Assembly (NCBI GenBank): GCA_027081355.1
Contig: JALWKP010000100.1
Coordinates: 46,668-110,667 of the forward strand
Reading direction: 5' to 3'
DNA: 64,000 nucleotides
Source of the DNA: Campylobacteraceae bacterium
GTDB taxonomy: Bacteria; Campylobacterota; Campylobacteria; Campylobacterales; Sulfurovaceae
Shown one piece after another: positions 44,140 to 52,391 of the stretch. Each line of letters begins with the position of its first letter. Positions within the stretch are counted from its first letter, which is position 1. Both the position numbers and the translations under genes were made by a program. A model generated the notes under the pieces. It searched no databases, was not told where the DNA came from, and was given only the letters and a program-made list of their open reading frames with translations.

Positions 44140-44763
44140 ATGAAGGGCTTTATTTTAAAACTTAACCGTGTCAGAGACGAAGATTTAATTGTTACGGTTT
44201 TGAGTGAAAAAAATATCGGGCGATATTACCGTTTTTACGGGGCTAGACACTCTGTTTTGCAAATGGGCTACTTGATAGATTTTGAAGTCGAGCAGGATAA
44301 AGCAAATTTTCTGCCAAGAATAAGAAGCATAACCCATCACGGTTTTAAATGGCTTTATAACCGCGAAAAACTGATGTATTGGCACAGATTTATTGCAATT
44401 TTTGACCCCCATTTCAGGGATGTAGAAGAGATAGACAGCTTTTATTTCAATTTGCTTTTGGATGCTGCTAAAAAGTGGGAAAAGCAATCTCCAAAAAGAG
44501 TAATAGTTGAAAAATTTATTGATATTTTAAAATATGAAGGACGCACGCACACCATTGAAAAGTGCGTAATATGCGGTTTGGGAATAGAAAAGAGCATAAG
44601 CTTAATAAAAGGCTTCCTCCCCACCCACCCCGATTGTGCACACGCAAGCACTTTGAATAAAAAGGAGATAGAGTATCTTTTTGAAAGTGGAGAAACACTA
44701 TATTTAAGCGACGAGAGTGTAGATGTGCTGTGCGAAATTGCTTTGAAGGGGTTGATTGGATGA
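44140..44763 (+). CDS. recO: recombination mediator RecO (short form)
   Basis: Loads RecA on SSB-coated DNA in RecF-pathway repair. 207 residues, short compared with E. coli RecO, with an N-terminal OB fold (FILKLNRVRDEDLIVTVL) and a helical C-terminal part. The C-terminal CVICG and HPDCAHAS segments resemble the RecO zinc region. GGGG precedes the ATG. Assignment rests on the overall pattern I know from epsilonproteobacterial RecO. Confidence 0.8.
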   Translation: MKGFILKLNRVRDEDLIVTVLSEKNIGRYYRFYGARHSVLQMGYLIDFEVEQDKANFLPRIRSITHHGFKWLYNREKLMYWHRFIAIFDPHFRDVEEIDSFYFNLLLDAAKKWEKQSPKRVIVEKFIDILKYEGRTHTIEKCVICGLGIEKSISLIKGFLPTHPDCAHASTLNKKEIEYLFESGETLYLSDESVDVLCEIALKGLIG

Positions 44764-44864
44764 GTGGTTAATTGGTTGACTGGTTAACTGGTTATTGGTG
44801 TATTTATTTTATAACTGACTCAAACCAATATACCAGTAACCAGTCAACCAATCAACCAATACAC
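44764..44864. repeat. hairpin of period-8 TGGTTNAC units
   Basis: Left arm: four TGGTTAAT/TGGTTGAC/TGGTTAAC/TGGTTATT units. Right arm (44820-44864): the complementary AACCAGT/AACCAATC units. The two could pair over ~35 bp. It lies between recO and cysS. Confidence 0.75.
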
Positions 44865-44882
44865 AACTTAAGCCTTTTAAGC

Positions 44883-44888
44883 TATAAT
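44883..44888 (+). promoter_or_regulatory. -10 hexamer for the cysS operon
   Basis: TATAAT 35 bp upstream of the cysS ATG. The only strong -10 seen between 44.8 and 51.3 kb, consistent with one long transcript. Confidence 0.5.
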
Positions 44889-44922
44889 TTTACGATTATT
44901 TATATTTAAGGAAACATAATAA

Positions 44923-46326
44923 ATGAACCTCTTCCTATTCGATTCCGTTAAAAAAGAGAAAATAGAATTTATTCCTATAAATGAGGGTGAAGCGACTATT
45001 TATGTCTGCGGTCCTACGGTTTATGACGATGCTCATCTGGGGCACGCAAGAAGTGCTTTGAGTTTTGATATGCTAAAGCGCACTTTAAAGGCGCTTGGTT
45101 TAAAAGTGACGCTTGCAAAAAATTTTACCGATATTGATGATAAAATTATTAACAAACTGCAAAGCAGCGGCAAAACTTTAGAAGAGCTTACGCAATATTA
45201 TATAAACAGATATCTAGAAGATATGGAAGCTCTTGGGGTTGAGCGGGCAGATATTGAACCAAAGGCTACAGAATCTATTGAAGCGATAGAGTCTATGGTG
45301 GAAAAACTTCTGCAAAGCGGATACGCTTATAAAATTGATAACGGCGATATCTATTTCGATACAAGCAAAGACAGTAAATATGGCTCTATTTCGCACATGG
45401 TTACAGATGATGAGCAAAATGTAAGCCGCGTTGAGCCAAATGAACAAAAAAGAAACCCTAAAGATTTTGCACTCTGGAAAGCGTGCAAAGAAGAGGATAT
45501 CTGTTTCGATTCAAAAGCGGGCAAAGGGCGTCCGGGCTGGCATATTGAGTGTTCGGCAATGATTGCAAAGCATTTTAAAGGAAGCAAAGATTACTGCATA
45601 GATATCCACTGCGGCGGGGCGGATTTGCTCTTTCCGCACCACGAAAACGAAGCAGCGCAAACCAGATGCGCACTTAATAAAGAGATTGCCAAATACTGGA
45701 TGCATAACGGCTTTGTCCAAATAGACGGCGAAAAGATGAGCAAAAGCCTTGGCAACAGCTTTTTCTTAAAAGATGCGCTTAAAGTTTACGACGGCGAACT
45801 TTTAAGATATTACCTGATTTCGGTGCATTACAGAAACGATTTTAACTTTAACGAAGAGGATTTGCAAAGTGCTAAAAAGCGGCTCGATAAACTTTACCGC
45901 CTTAAAAAAAGGTTATACGGCGGCAAAACAGGTGCAGCCAATAAAGAGTTTAAAGAAGCCCTGCTAAAAGCGATGGCGGATGATTTAAACAGTTCCAAAG
46001 CTATGGCAATTGTGGATGAAATGATAACAAGCGCCAATGAAAAACTGGATAAAGAGCCAAAAAACAAAGCCCTAAAACAGGAGATTTTGGGCAATATTGC
46101 ATTTGTAAACGAACTTTTGGGTATCGGCAAAAAAGATGCGATAGAGTGGTTCCAGCAAGGAGTCAGCGAAGAAGAGAAAACAAAAATAGAAGAGCTTATT
46201 GTTAAGCGAAGCGAAGCCAAAAAACTTAAAGATTTCGCAACAGCCGACGCAATCCGCGACGAATTAAAGCAGATGGGCATTGCAATTATGGATATGCCTG
46301 ATGGCACAAAATGGGAAAAACTCTAA
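44923..46326 (+). CDS. cysS: cysteinyl-tRNA synthetase
   Basis: Charges tRNA-Cys. 467 residues with the N-terminal zinc Cys in YVCGPTVYDD and the HIGH motif as HLGH. Further zinc ligands are WHIECSAM and HCGGADLLFPHHENE, and KMSKS is at residues 271-275. The C-terminal helical domain is complete. AAGGA upstream. It is followed after 14 bp by a HipA-like kinase gene; E. coli HipA and HipT are known to phosphorylate class I synthetases in the KMSKS loop. Confidence 0.97.
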   Translation: MNLFLFDSVKKEKIEFIPINEGEATIYVCGPTVYDDAHLGHARSALSFDMLKRTLKALGLKVTLAKNFTDIDDKIINKLQSSGKTLEELTQYYINRYLEDMEALGVERADIEPKATESIEAIESMVEKLLQSGYAYKIDNGDIYFDTSKDSKYGSISHMVTDDEQNVSRVEPNEQKRNPKDFALWKACKEEDICFDSKAGKGRPGWHIECSAMIAKHFKGSKDYCIDIHCGGADLLFPHHENEAAQTRCALNKEIAKYWMHNGFVQIDGEKMSKSLGNSFFLKDALKVYDGELLRYYLISVHYRNDFNFNEEDLQSAKKRLDKLYRLKKRLYGGKTGAANKEFKEALLKAMADDLNSSKAMAIVDEMITSANEKLDKEPKNKALKQEILGNIAFVNELLGIGKKDAIEWFQQGVSEEEKTKIEELIVKRSEAKKLKDFATADAIRDELKQMGIAIMDMPDGTKWEKL

Positions 46327-46339
46327 AGGTTTGCCTTTA
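46324..46339 (+). promoter_or_regulatory. hairpin over the ribosome-binding site of the HipA-like gene
   Basis: TAAAGG-TTTG-CCTTTA is a perfect 6-bp stem containing the only Shine-Dalgarno (AAAGG) of the kinase gene. It begins in the cysS stop codon. The stem is weak but could make translation depend on upstream ribosomes. Confidence 0.45.
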
Positions 46340-46340
46340 A

Positions 46341-47213
46341 ATGCATTATAAAATTTTTGAAGTTCAAAACCAATATGAAATAGAGCAGTTAGGAACCAAA
46401 GAGAAGTTTTGGGTTTACAAAGAGGGGAAAAAACTGCTTTTTAAAATAGGCAGAGAAAATACACGCGAAAATTTAGCCGAAAAAGATATATATGAAATAG
46501 GAAAACTTTTGGGAATAAATGCAGCGAAATATGAATTTGCCCAATATATGGGCAGATATGGGGTTTTAAGTCCGATTTTTTTAAAAGACGGCGAGCGTTT
46601 GATTCATGGAAACGAACTTCTTTTAAAATTTGACAGCAGTTACCCAAAAGAAAACTTTTATAAAGTAAAAGAGTATAAAATATCCACAGTTTTAGATGTT
46701 ATAAACTCTTTAAAAGTTTTTGATGATTCTGCTTTGTTCAATTTTATTGGCTATCTGATTTTTGATGCTTTTACGGCAAATCAAGACAGGCATCACGAAA
46801 ATTGGGGAATAGTGCTGCCTGCCCAAGAGGGTAAAATTTCTTTAGCACCCACATTCGACCATGCAGCAGGTTTGGGCTGCAGGGAAAATATTGGAACTAT
46901 TAAAAAGCGTTTTAAAACCAAAGACTCAAGATTTACTATAGAAGCTTTTTGCAACAGAGCCAAAACCCCTTTTTATGAAAACAATAAAAAGCTATCTACA
47001 CTTGAGACTATTCAAGTTTGTCAAAAATTTGATAATGCTGCTGTTAAATTTTGGATAGAAAAGATACTATCAGTAGATTTTATTAAAATTGATGATATTT
47101 TCAGTAAAATACCAAAAGAGTTTTATAATGAAAATATAGAGTTGGAATTTTCAAAAAAAATTTTAGAAATTAACCGTAAAAGATTAGGCAATTTATTAAG
47201 GGAAAAAGTATGA
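46341..47213 (+). CDS. short HipA-like (HipT-type) protein kinase
   Basis: A 290-residue HipA-fold Ser/Thr kinase lacking the N-terminal subdomain of full-length HipA. Likely ATP-site Lys35 (LLFKIGR) and Glu47 are followed by the catalytic loop NQDRHHENWG (147-156; Asp149) and the metal-site Asp173 (LAPTFDHA). No HipB-type HTH gene is adjacent. The next gene overlaps by 4 bp and appears to carry the missing subdomain. The substrate is unknown. Class I aminoacyl-tRNA synthetases are known targets of HipA and HipT, and cysS lies directly upstream. Function as toxin is inferred. Confidence 0.8.
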   Translation: MHYKIFEVQNQYEIEQLGTKEKFWVYKEGKKLLFKIGRENTRENLAEKDIYEIGKLLGINAAKYEFAQYMGRYGVLSPIFLKDGERLIHGNELLLKFDSSYPKENFYKVKEYKISTVLDVINSLKVFDDSALFNFIGYLIFDAFTANQDRHHENWGIVLPAQEGKISLAPTFDHAAGLGCRENIGTIKKRFKTKDSRFTIEAFCNRAKTPFYENNKKLSTLETIQVCQKFDNAAVKFWIEKILSVDFIKIDDIFSKIPKEFYNENIELEFSKKILEINRKRLGNLLREKV

Positions 47214-47944
47214 AGCTTTATCTGGCTTGGCGTGAACCGAAAAACAGAGAATGGATTACAGTCGGCGCACTTTGGGAAAAAAACAGCGAATATCATTTTG
47301 CATATACCAAAGGGGTGCGAAAAGCTTTAGAAAGCAGTAATTTTACCCCAATTAACGGAATGGAAGATATAGAAAAACTGTATAAATCAAAAGAGCTTTT
47401 TCCATTTTTTAAAAATAGAATTTTAAACAAATCAAGACCTGAATACGGCAATTATTTAAGCTGGCTGGGGTTTAAGAGCCCCCCTTCTGCATTAGAAGAG
47501 CTGGTAAGAACAAACGGTTTAAGGGCTACCGACAGTTTACAGCTCTTTGCATTGCCTAAATCTATTGAAAATAAATATATCATCTATTTTTTTAACCATG
47601 GTATAAATTTTTTAAACGAGGGGTATAAAAAGCGTTTAAAAGATTTAAAAGAGGGTGAAGAAATTTATATTCTTAAAGATATTCAAAACAGATTTGATAA
47701 ATTGGCACTCGCTTTAAGAACGGGCGACCCGATAGAAATTTTGGGATACATTCCGAGATTTTATACAAAAGATGTAAATAAATTGCTGGAATTAAACGGA
47801 AGCAGCGGGGTTAAAACAGTTATAGAAAAAGTAAATTTAAACGCGCCTGCGCAATTTCAGCTTTTATGCAAATTAGAAAGCCATTGGCATAAAGAGTTTA
47901 AACCGTTTAAAGATGAAACTTTTGAATTGATTACAAAGGATTAA
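47210..47944 (+). CDS. HipS-like subdomain fused to a HIRAN-like domain
   Basis: A 244-residue protein. Residues ~1-115 resemble the HipA N-terminal subdomain 1: a small beta-barrel (ITVGALWEKNSEYHFAY), then ELFPFFKNRIL, and LRATDSLQLFALP. Residues ~120-190 resemble HIRAN (GINFLNEGY...LKEGEEIYILKD...NRFDKLALALRTGDPIEILGYIPRF), a domain that binds DNA ends in eukaryotic HLTF. It is coupled to the kinase by ATGA, and pyrD starts 1 bp after its stop. Likely an antitoxin or targeting partner of the kinase; this is inference from HipBST, where HipS is a separate subdomain 1. Confidence 0.65.
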   Translation: MKLYLAWREPKNREWITVGALWEKNSEYHFAYTKGVRKALESSNFTPINGMEDIEKLYKSKELFPFFKNRILNKSRPEYGNYLSWLGFKSPPSALEELVRTNGLRATDSLQLFALPKSIENKYIIYFFNHGINFLNEGYKKRLKDLKEGEEIYILKDIQNRFDKLALALRTGDPIEILGYIPRFYTKDVNKLLELNGSSGVKTVIEKVNLNAPAQFQLLCKLESHWHKEFKPFKDETFELITKD

Positions 47945-47945
47945 T

Positions 47946-49016
47946 ATGGGTATATGCAATTATGAAAATCTAAAAAAGGTTCTGTTTAATTTTGACCCCG
48001 AAACGGCGCATAAATTGGCGGGGTTTGGGCTTAAAATTATTGGGAATTGTCCGCCTTTGTTTAAGTTTATGACAAAGCGCAATTTCGTAGATAACAAAAT
48101 GCTAAAGCAAAGAATATTCGGCACAACTTTTTATAATCCCGTGGGGCTTGCGGCAGGTTTTGACAAAGACGGCGAATATATAAAAGCAATGCCGGCTTTG
48201 GGTTTTGGCTTTACCGAAATAGGCACCGTTACGCCAAAACCGCAGCCGGGCAACCCTAAACCGAGGCTTTTTAGGCTTATAGAAGAGAACTCTATTCAAA
48301 ACGCTATGGGGTTTAACAATAAAGGAAGCTACCATATGCTTGGGCAGCTTAAAAAGGTTAAGTTTTTCAATTTTCCAATAGGCATAAATATAGGCAAAAA
48401 CAAAGTAACACCAGAAATCGAGGCGCTGAAAGATTACGAAGTTCTGTTTAAAGCGTTTAAAGATTACGGAACATATATCGTTATTAATATCTCTTCGCCA
48501 AATACGCCGGGGCTTCGCGATTTACAAAATGAACGCTTCATTAAAGAGGTGTTTAAAATCGGCAAAAGCATTACAAAGCGCCCTATTTTGCTAAAAATTG
48601 CACCCGATATGAGCAAAGAGGACGCTATAAACCTTTGCAAAACTGCGGTAGAGAGCGGAGCTGGCGGGATAATTGCAACAAATACCACAATCGATTATTC
48701 GCTTACCCCTAATGCAAAAGATTTTGGCGGAATTAGCGGGGAGCTTTTAAAAGAGAAATCGTTTGAGCTTTTCGATGCAATTGCAGATGAACTTTTTGGT
48801 AAAACCGTTTTAATAAGCGCAGGCGGAATAGACAGCGCCAAAGAGGCTTACCGCCGTATTAAGGCCGGCGCTTCGCTGGTTCAGATTTACACAGCGCTAA
48901 TTTATAAAGGTCCTTCGCTTGTTGGAGAGATTAACAAAGAGTTGATTAAATTAATGAAAAAAGACGGATTTAACTCAATTTACGAGGCTATAGGGGCGGA
49001 TAGGAAAAAGAGTTAA
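47946..49016 (+). CDS. pyrD: dihydroorotate dehydrogenase (quinone), class 2
   Basis: Oxidises dihydroorotate to orotate with electrons to menaquinone, in pyrimidine synthesis at the inner membrane. 356 residues with a class-2 N-terminal helical extension, GLAAGFDKDGEY, NAMGFNNKG, NISSPNTPGLRDLQ (catalytic Ser) and ISAGGI near the FMN phosphate site. AAAGGA upstream. Tightly packed behind the HIRAN gene. Confidence 0.95.
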   Translation: MGICNYENLKKVLFNFDPETAHKLAGFGLKIIGNCPPLFKFMTKRNFVDNKMLKQRIFGTTFYNPVGLAAGFDKDGEYIKAMPALGFGFTEIGTVTPKPQPGNPKPRLFRLIEENSIQNAMGFNNKGSYHMLGQLKKVKFFNFPIGINIGKNKVTPEIEALKDYEVLFKAFKDYGTYIVINISSPNTPGLRDLQNERFIKEVFKIGKSITKRPILLKIAPDMSKEDAINLCKTAVESGAGGIIATNTTIDYSLTPNAKDFGGISGELLKEKSFELFDAIADELFGKTVLISAGGIDSAKEAYRRIKAGASLVQIYTALIYKGPSLVGEINKELIKLMKKDGFNSIYEAIGADRKKS

Positions 49017-49043
49017 ATAAGTAAAAAATATAAAGGAATAGAT

Positions 49044-50096
49044 ATGGAAAGCAACGGAGGATGTTTTGGTAAATTTTTTTTGATTGTATTGTTGCCGTTA
49101 TTATTTGTATTTTTTTTAGGGGCAAATTTTTTTGGATTTATTGATTTTTTAAGCGTAAGTTCTCATACTTTTTATATAACAGTGGCGATTTTTTTGATAT
49201 TTTTGCTTTTTATTCCGCATAATGCTTTTATTTCTTTTTGTAAAATTAAAAATCAGCTTAAAATTACTCAAAATGAGTTGGAAAAAAATTTGGAAAAAAC
49301 AGCTCTTGCAATTGAGGGCAGAACAAAGTCGGTTTTAAGTGTCCGTGATTTTTTAGAAGATTATTTTAAAAATATTAGAAATGATAATTTTGCAAAAATA
49401 GCTTCTAGCACTTTTCCAATGCTTGGTATTTTAGGCACTTTTATAGCCATTGCAATATCTATGCCTGATTTTACAGTAAATAGCACAAAAGAGTTAGACA
49501 AAGAAATTTCTACTCTTCTTGCAGGCATTGGAACAGCGTTTTATGCTTCGATTTTTGGTATATTTTTATCTCTTTTGTGGAGTTTTTTTGAAAGGATAGG
49601 ACTTTCTCAGATAGAGAATTTAACTATTTCTTTGGAAGAAATTTACTCAAAATATATATGGAGTAAAAAGGAGCTTTTAAAATTTAAATATGATCAAAAG
49701 ACTATATTGGATAGTGAATTTATAAAAGCTCTTAAAGATGTATTTAATTTAGATTTTATTAAAGATTTAAACAAAGAGCATCTGCAAAGTTATGAAAAAA
49801 TTATAAATATGACAAAAGATTCACTTGTGAATTTAGAGCAAAGCTTGCAAAAAGCCAGTGAAAAATTAAATAAAAATATTCAAGAGCTTCATATGGCATC
49901 TAATACTATAGAGGCAAAAGAGACTTTAGAACAGAATTTAGAACAGTTTAATAAAAGTGCAAAAGAGTTAAAAGATTTATTAATAAGTTTTGATTATGGC
50001 TTGGATGGAGCACTTGAAAAAATTGATTCTGAAGTAGCAAAGAGTATCTCTATGGTTGAACAGCTGGCTTTAAATGTCAAAAAGTTAAAAGAGTAA
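49044..50096 (+). CDS. MotA/TolQ/ExbB-like proton channel subunit
   Basis: A 350-residue membrane protein with four predicted helices (~10-35, 43-62, 125-148, 165-190). The last two match the ExbB/MotA core (FPMLGILGTFIAIAI and LLAGIGTAFYASIFGIFLSL). Residues ~210-345 form a long cytoplasmic coiled-coil tail. AAGGA upstream. Paired with the MotB/OmpA-like gene 3 bp downstream, it forms a putative proton-driven stator. The tail resembles that of ZorA in Zorya defence, but no ZorC, ZorD or ZorE gene is near. Confidence 0.85.
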   Translation: MESNGGCFGKFFLIVLLPLLFVFFLGANFFGFIDFLSVSSHTFYITVAIFLIFLLFIPHNAFISFCKIKNQLKITQNELEKNLEKTALAIEGRTKSVLSVRDFLEDYFKNIRNDNFAKIASSTFPMLGILGTFIAIAISMPDFTVNSTKELDKEISTLLAGIGTAFYASIFGIFLSLLWSFFERIGLSQIENLTISLEEIYSKYIWSKKELLKFKYDQKTILDSEFIKALKDVFNLDFIKDLNKEHLQSYEKIINMTKDSLVNLEQSLQKASEKLNKNIQELHMASNTIEAKETLEQNLEQFNKSAKELKDLLISFDYGLDGALEKIDSEVAKSISMVEQLALNVKKLKE

Positions 50097-50099
50097 ACT

Positions 50100-51260
50100 A
50101 TGTTTAAAAACAGACCTTATGGTGAGAATAGTAACTTTTGGATATCTTATGCTGATTTAATGGCAGGACTTCTTTTTGTTTTTATACTTTTAATTGGCGC
50201 AATTGTTTCAAAATCTATATTGTTGCGTCAAAATTTAAATAAAAAAGAGCTTGCGTTAAAAGAAAAACAAGAAACAGTAAAAAATTTGAATAATCAAGTT
50301 AAAGAGCAGATTAAAAAAATCAAACTTCAAGAGGATGAAATTTATAAATTAAAAACTTTATTGCAAGATAGAGCAATTGAATTTAATAAAACCAAAAAAG
50401 TTTTGGCTTTGACAAAAAAAGAGCTTGAGTTAAAAGATGATGAGTTAAAAAGGTTAAATCAGATTTTACTTGTTAAAAATACAAAATTAGATAAGCTTAA
50501 TGGCAAGATTATTTTGCTTCAAAATATTTTAAAAGATACAAATACAACTTTACAGGATAAAAAACAAAAACTTCAAGAGTATAAAGATAAAGTTTTGGTG
50601 CTTTCAAATTCTCTTACAAAAAAAGAAGACGAATTGGATTTAAAAAACAAAAAACTGCTTGAACTTTTGGATGCACTTAATGAGAAGAAGAGCGCTTATG
50701 AAGATTTGATTAAGAAACTGCAAGAACAAAGAGCTAAAATTAAATATTTGACCGGTATTAAATTGAGGGTTATTGATGAACTTAAAAAGAGTCTTGGAAA
50801 CAAGGTTCAAATTGACAAAGACGGTGCACTTAAACTGAGTTCTAAAATACTTTTTGATAAAGACAGCGCCAAACTTAAAGAGAGTGCAAAAGAGCAGTTG
50901 AAAAGCACATTTACAAAATACATAAACGCTCTTTTGGGCGATGAAGCAATAGCTCCAAATATTGAAACTATTGTGATAGAGGGGCATACCGACAGCGACG
51001 GCGGGTATCTTTACAATTTAAAACTCTCTCAAGATAGAGCTTTGGCAGTTATGAATTATCTGCTTACCTTGCCGGTTGCAAAAAAATACAATCTGCAAAA
51101 AATTCTAACTGCCAGCGGCCGTTCTTTTATCGATAGAATCATGGTAAATGGCAAAGAGGATAAAGAAGCATCAAGAAGAATCGAAATAAAATTTCGTTTA
51201 AAAAATCAAAATGCATTTTATGAAATTCAAAAGGTTTTGGATGAAAACGGAACATTTTGA
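50100..51260 (+). CDS. MotB/OmpA-like stator partner with coiled coil
   Basis: 386 residues. One membrane helix near the N-terminus (SYADLMAGLLFVFILL) carries Asp19, matching the proton-relay Asp of MotB. A ~200-residue heptad-rich coiled coil follows, then a C-terminal OmpA peptidoglycan-binding domain (EGHTDSDGGYLYNLKLSQDRA). Longer than flagellar MotB because of the coiled coil. It probably transmits channel movement across the periplasm to the wall. Role unknown; not a flagellar context. Confidence 0.87.
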   Translation: MFKNRPYGENSNFWISYADLMAGLLFVFILLIGAIVSKSILLRQNLNKKELALKEKQETVKNLNNQVKEQIKKIKLQEDEIYKLKTLLQDRAIEFNKTKKVLALTKKELELKDDELKRLNQILLVKNTKLDKLNGKIILLQNILKDTNTTLQDKKQKLQEYKDKVLVLSNSLTKKEDELDLKNKKLLELLDALNEKKSAYEDLIKKLQEQRAKIKYLTGIKLRVIDELKKSLGNKVQIDKDGALKLSSKILFDKDSAKLKESAKEQLKSTFTKYINALLGDEAIAPNIETIVIEGHTDSDGGYLYNLKLSQDRALAVMNYLLTLPVAKKYNLQKILTASGRSFIDRIMVNGKEDKEASRRIEIKFRLKNQNAFYEIQKVLDENGTF

Positions 51261-51369
51261 GCCAAAACATTTAAAAAAATTAAACCGTCATTTAGAAAAT
51301 AACTTAAAAAAATATAAGTTATCTTGGTGGAAAAAGCTTAAAATATTTTTTATTAATAAAAAACTTTAG
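51241..51369 (+). CDS. possible 42-residue basic protein
   Basis: A short ORF in a different frame, starting inside the last codons of the MotB-like gene. AAGG lies 6-7 nt before its ATG at 51241. The product is Lys-rich with a Ser-Trp-Trp-Lys-Lys segment and a hydrophobic/basic C-terminus, like a membrane-surface peptide. It ends overlapping the 3' end of convergent truA by 17 bp. No homology is recognised; it could be a chance ORF. Confidence 0.4.
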   Translation: MKTEHFEPKHLKKLNRHLENNLKKYKLSWWKKLKIFFINKKL

Positions 51370-52081
51370 TTAAATAAAGTCCATTTGGCTGGGCTAGAGT
51401 AGTAAAATATTTTTTTGAAGTTTTTAACTGCTCTTTTAATTGTGCTAAAGATAGTGTGCCGTTTTGAACTTTTAAAGCGCCTTCTATCATTATTCTAATT
51501 TGTGAGCGCAGATAACCGTTGGCAAAGAAGTAAACGGCGTAAAAATTTTTTATTTTTATCAATTTTATTTTGCTTATTGTTCTAATATCGCTGCTTGTGG
51601 GGCTGCCTTGTTTTTTAAAGTTTTGAAAATTGTGCGTGCCTATATAAAGTTTTAGGGCTTTTTTAAATAGTGCCGGATTGGTTATTTTATAATAAGATAC
51701 AAATTCTTTTTCAAATACATTTGGCTGTGCAGTTTTAATTAGATAACGGTAAACTCTTGTTTTTGCATCATATTGAGCGTGAAAATTTGATTTAATTTTT
51801 TTTATATGTTTTATTTGAATAAATTGCAGTTTTTGATTTAATCTTTTTTTTAATTCTTTTAAGCTTTTTTGCCGCCAAAAATAGGGTAAATCAAAATGCA
51901 CTACTTGACCTGTTGCATGCACTCCTTTGTCTGTTCTGCCGCTGCCTGTTATTTTGTTTTCTATTCCTAAAGATTTAAGCGCAGTTTCCAAGGTTTGCGA
52001 AACTGTATTGCCAGTTTTCTTTTGGCGCTGAAAACCTTGAAATTTAGAACCGTTATATGCTATTGTTACTTTTACTCTCAT
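51353..52081 (-). CDS. truA: tRNA pseudouridine synthase A
   Basis: Modifies U38-U40 in the anticodon stem. 242 residues with catalytic Asp in TGSGRTDKGVHATGQ and family blocks YDAKTRVYRYLI and GTHNFQNF. Basic and Lys-rich. Convergent with the stator operon; its 3' end overlaps the 42-residue ORF. Confidence 0.94.
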   Translation of the reverse strand: MRVKVTIAYNGSKFQGFQRQKKTGNTVSQTLETALKSLGIENKITGSGRTDKGVHATGQVVHFDLPYFWRQKSLKELKKRLNQKLQFIQIKHIKKIKSNFHAQYDAKTRVYRYLIKTAQPNVFEKEFVSYYKITNPALFKKALKLYIGTHNFQNFKKQGSPTSSDIRTISKIKLIKIKNFYAVYFFANGYLRSQIRIMIEGALKVQNGTLSLAQLKEQLKTSKKYFTTLAQPNGLYLTKVFY

Positions 52082-52391
52082 TGCTTTTATCCTTGTTTTA
52101 GAGTTTTATTAAAAAAATATGTGCAAATTGATTGCTCTGTTGATATAATATAAATAATATTTGATTTTTTAGTGCAACTATAGTGCGGTTAAAAGTTTAT
52201 AAAAATTTGTCTTGTCTTTGCTTATACGGTGTGCTAAAAAATTAAAAGATTTTAGCTAAATCTTAATAAAAATAATTTTTAAATTTTACAAATTTGACTT
52301 GATAAATTGCAAAAATAGATTATTGCACTTTTATATTTTAATCTTCACTTAAAGCAGTTTTTGAGTAAAATACATTTAAAAAAGAGAAGAG
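52082..52391. other. 310-bp AT-rich gap between truA and aroB
   Basis: No ORF or repeat of the kinds seen elsewhere. A TATAAT occurs at 52144 on the plus strand and a TAAAAT at about 52365, the latter well placed for aroB. Both gene starts face away, so this is a divergent promoter region. Confidence 0.5.

Noticed and set aside
49044..51260. Full Zorya defence system
   Set aside because: Only a ZorAB-like pair is present; downstream is convergent truA and upstream is pyrD. No ZorC, ZorD or ZorE candidate is in the window.
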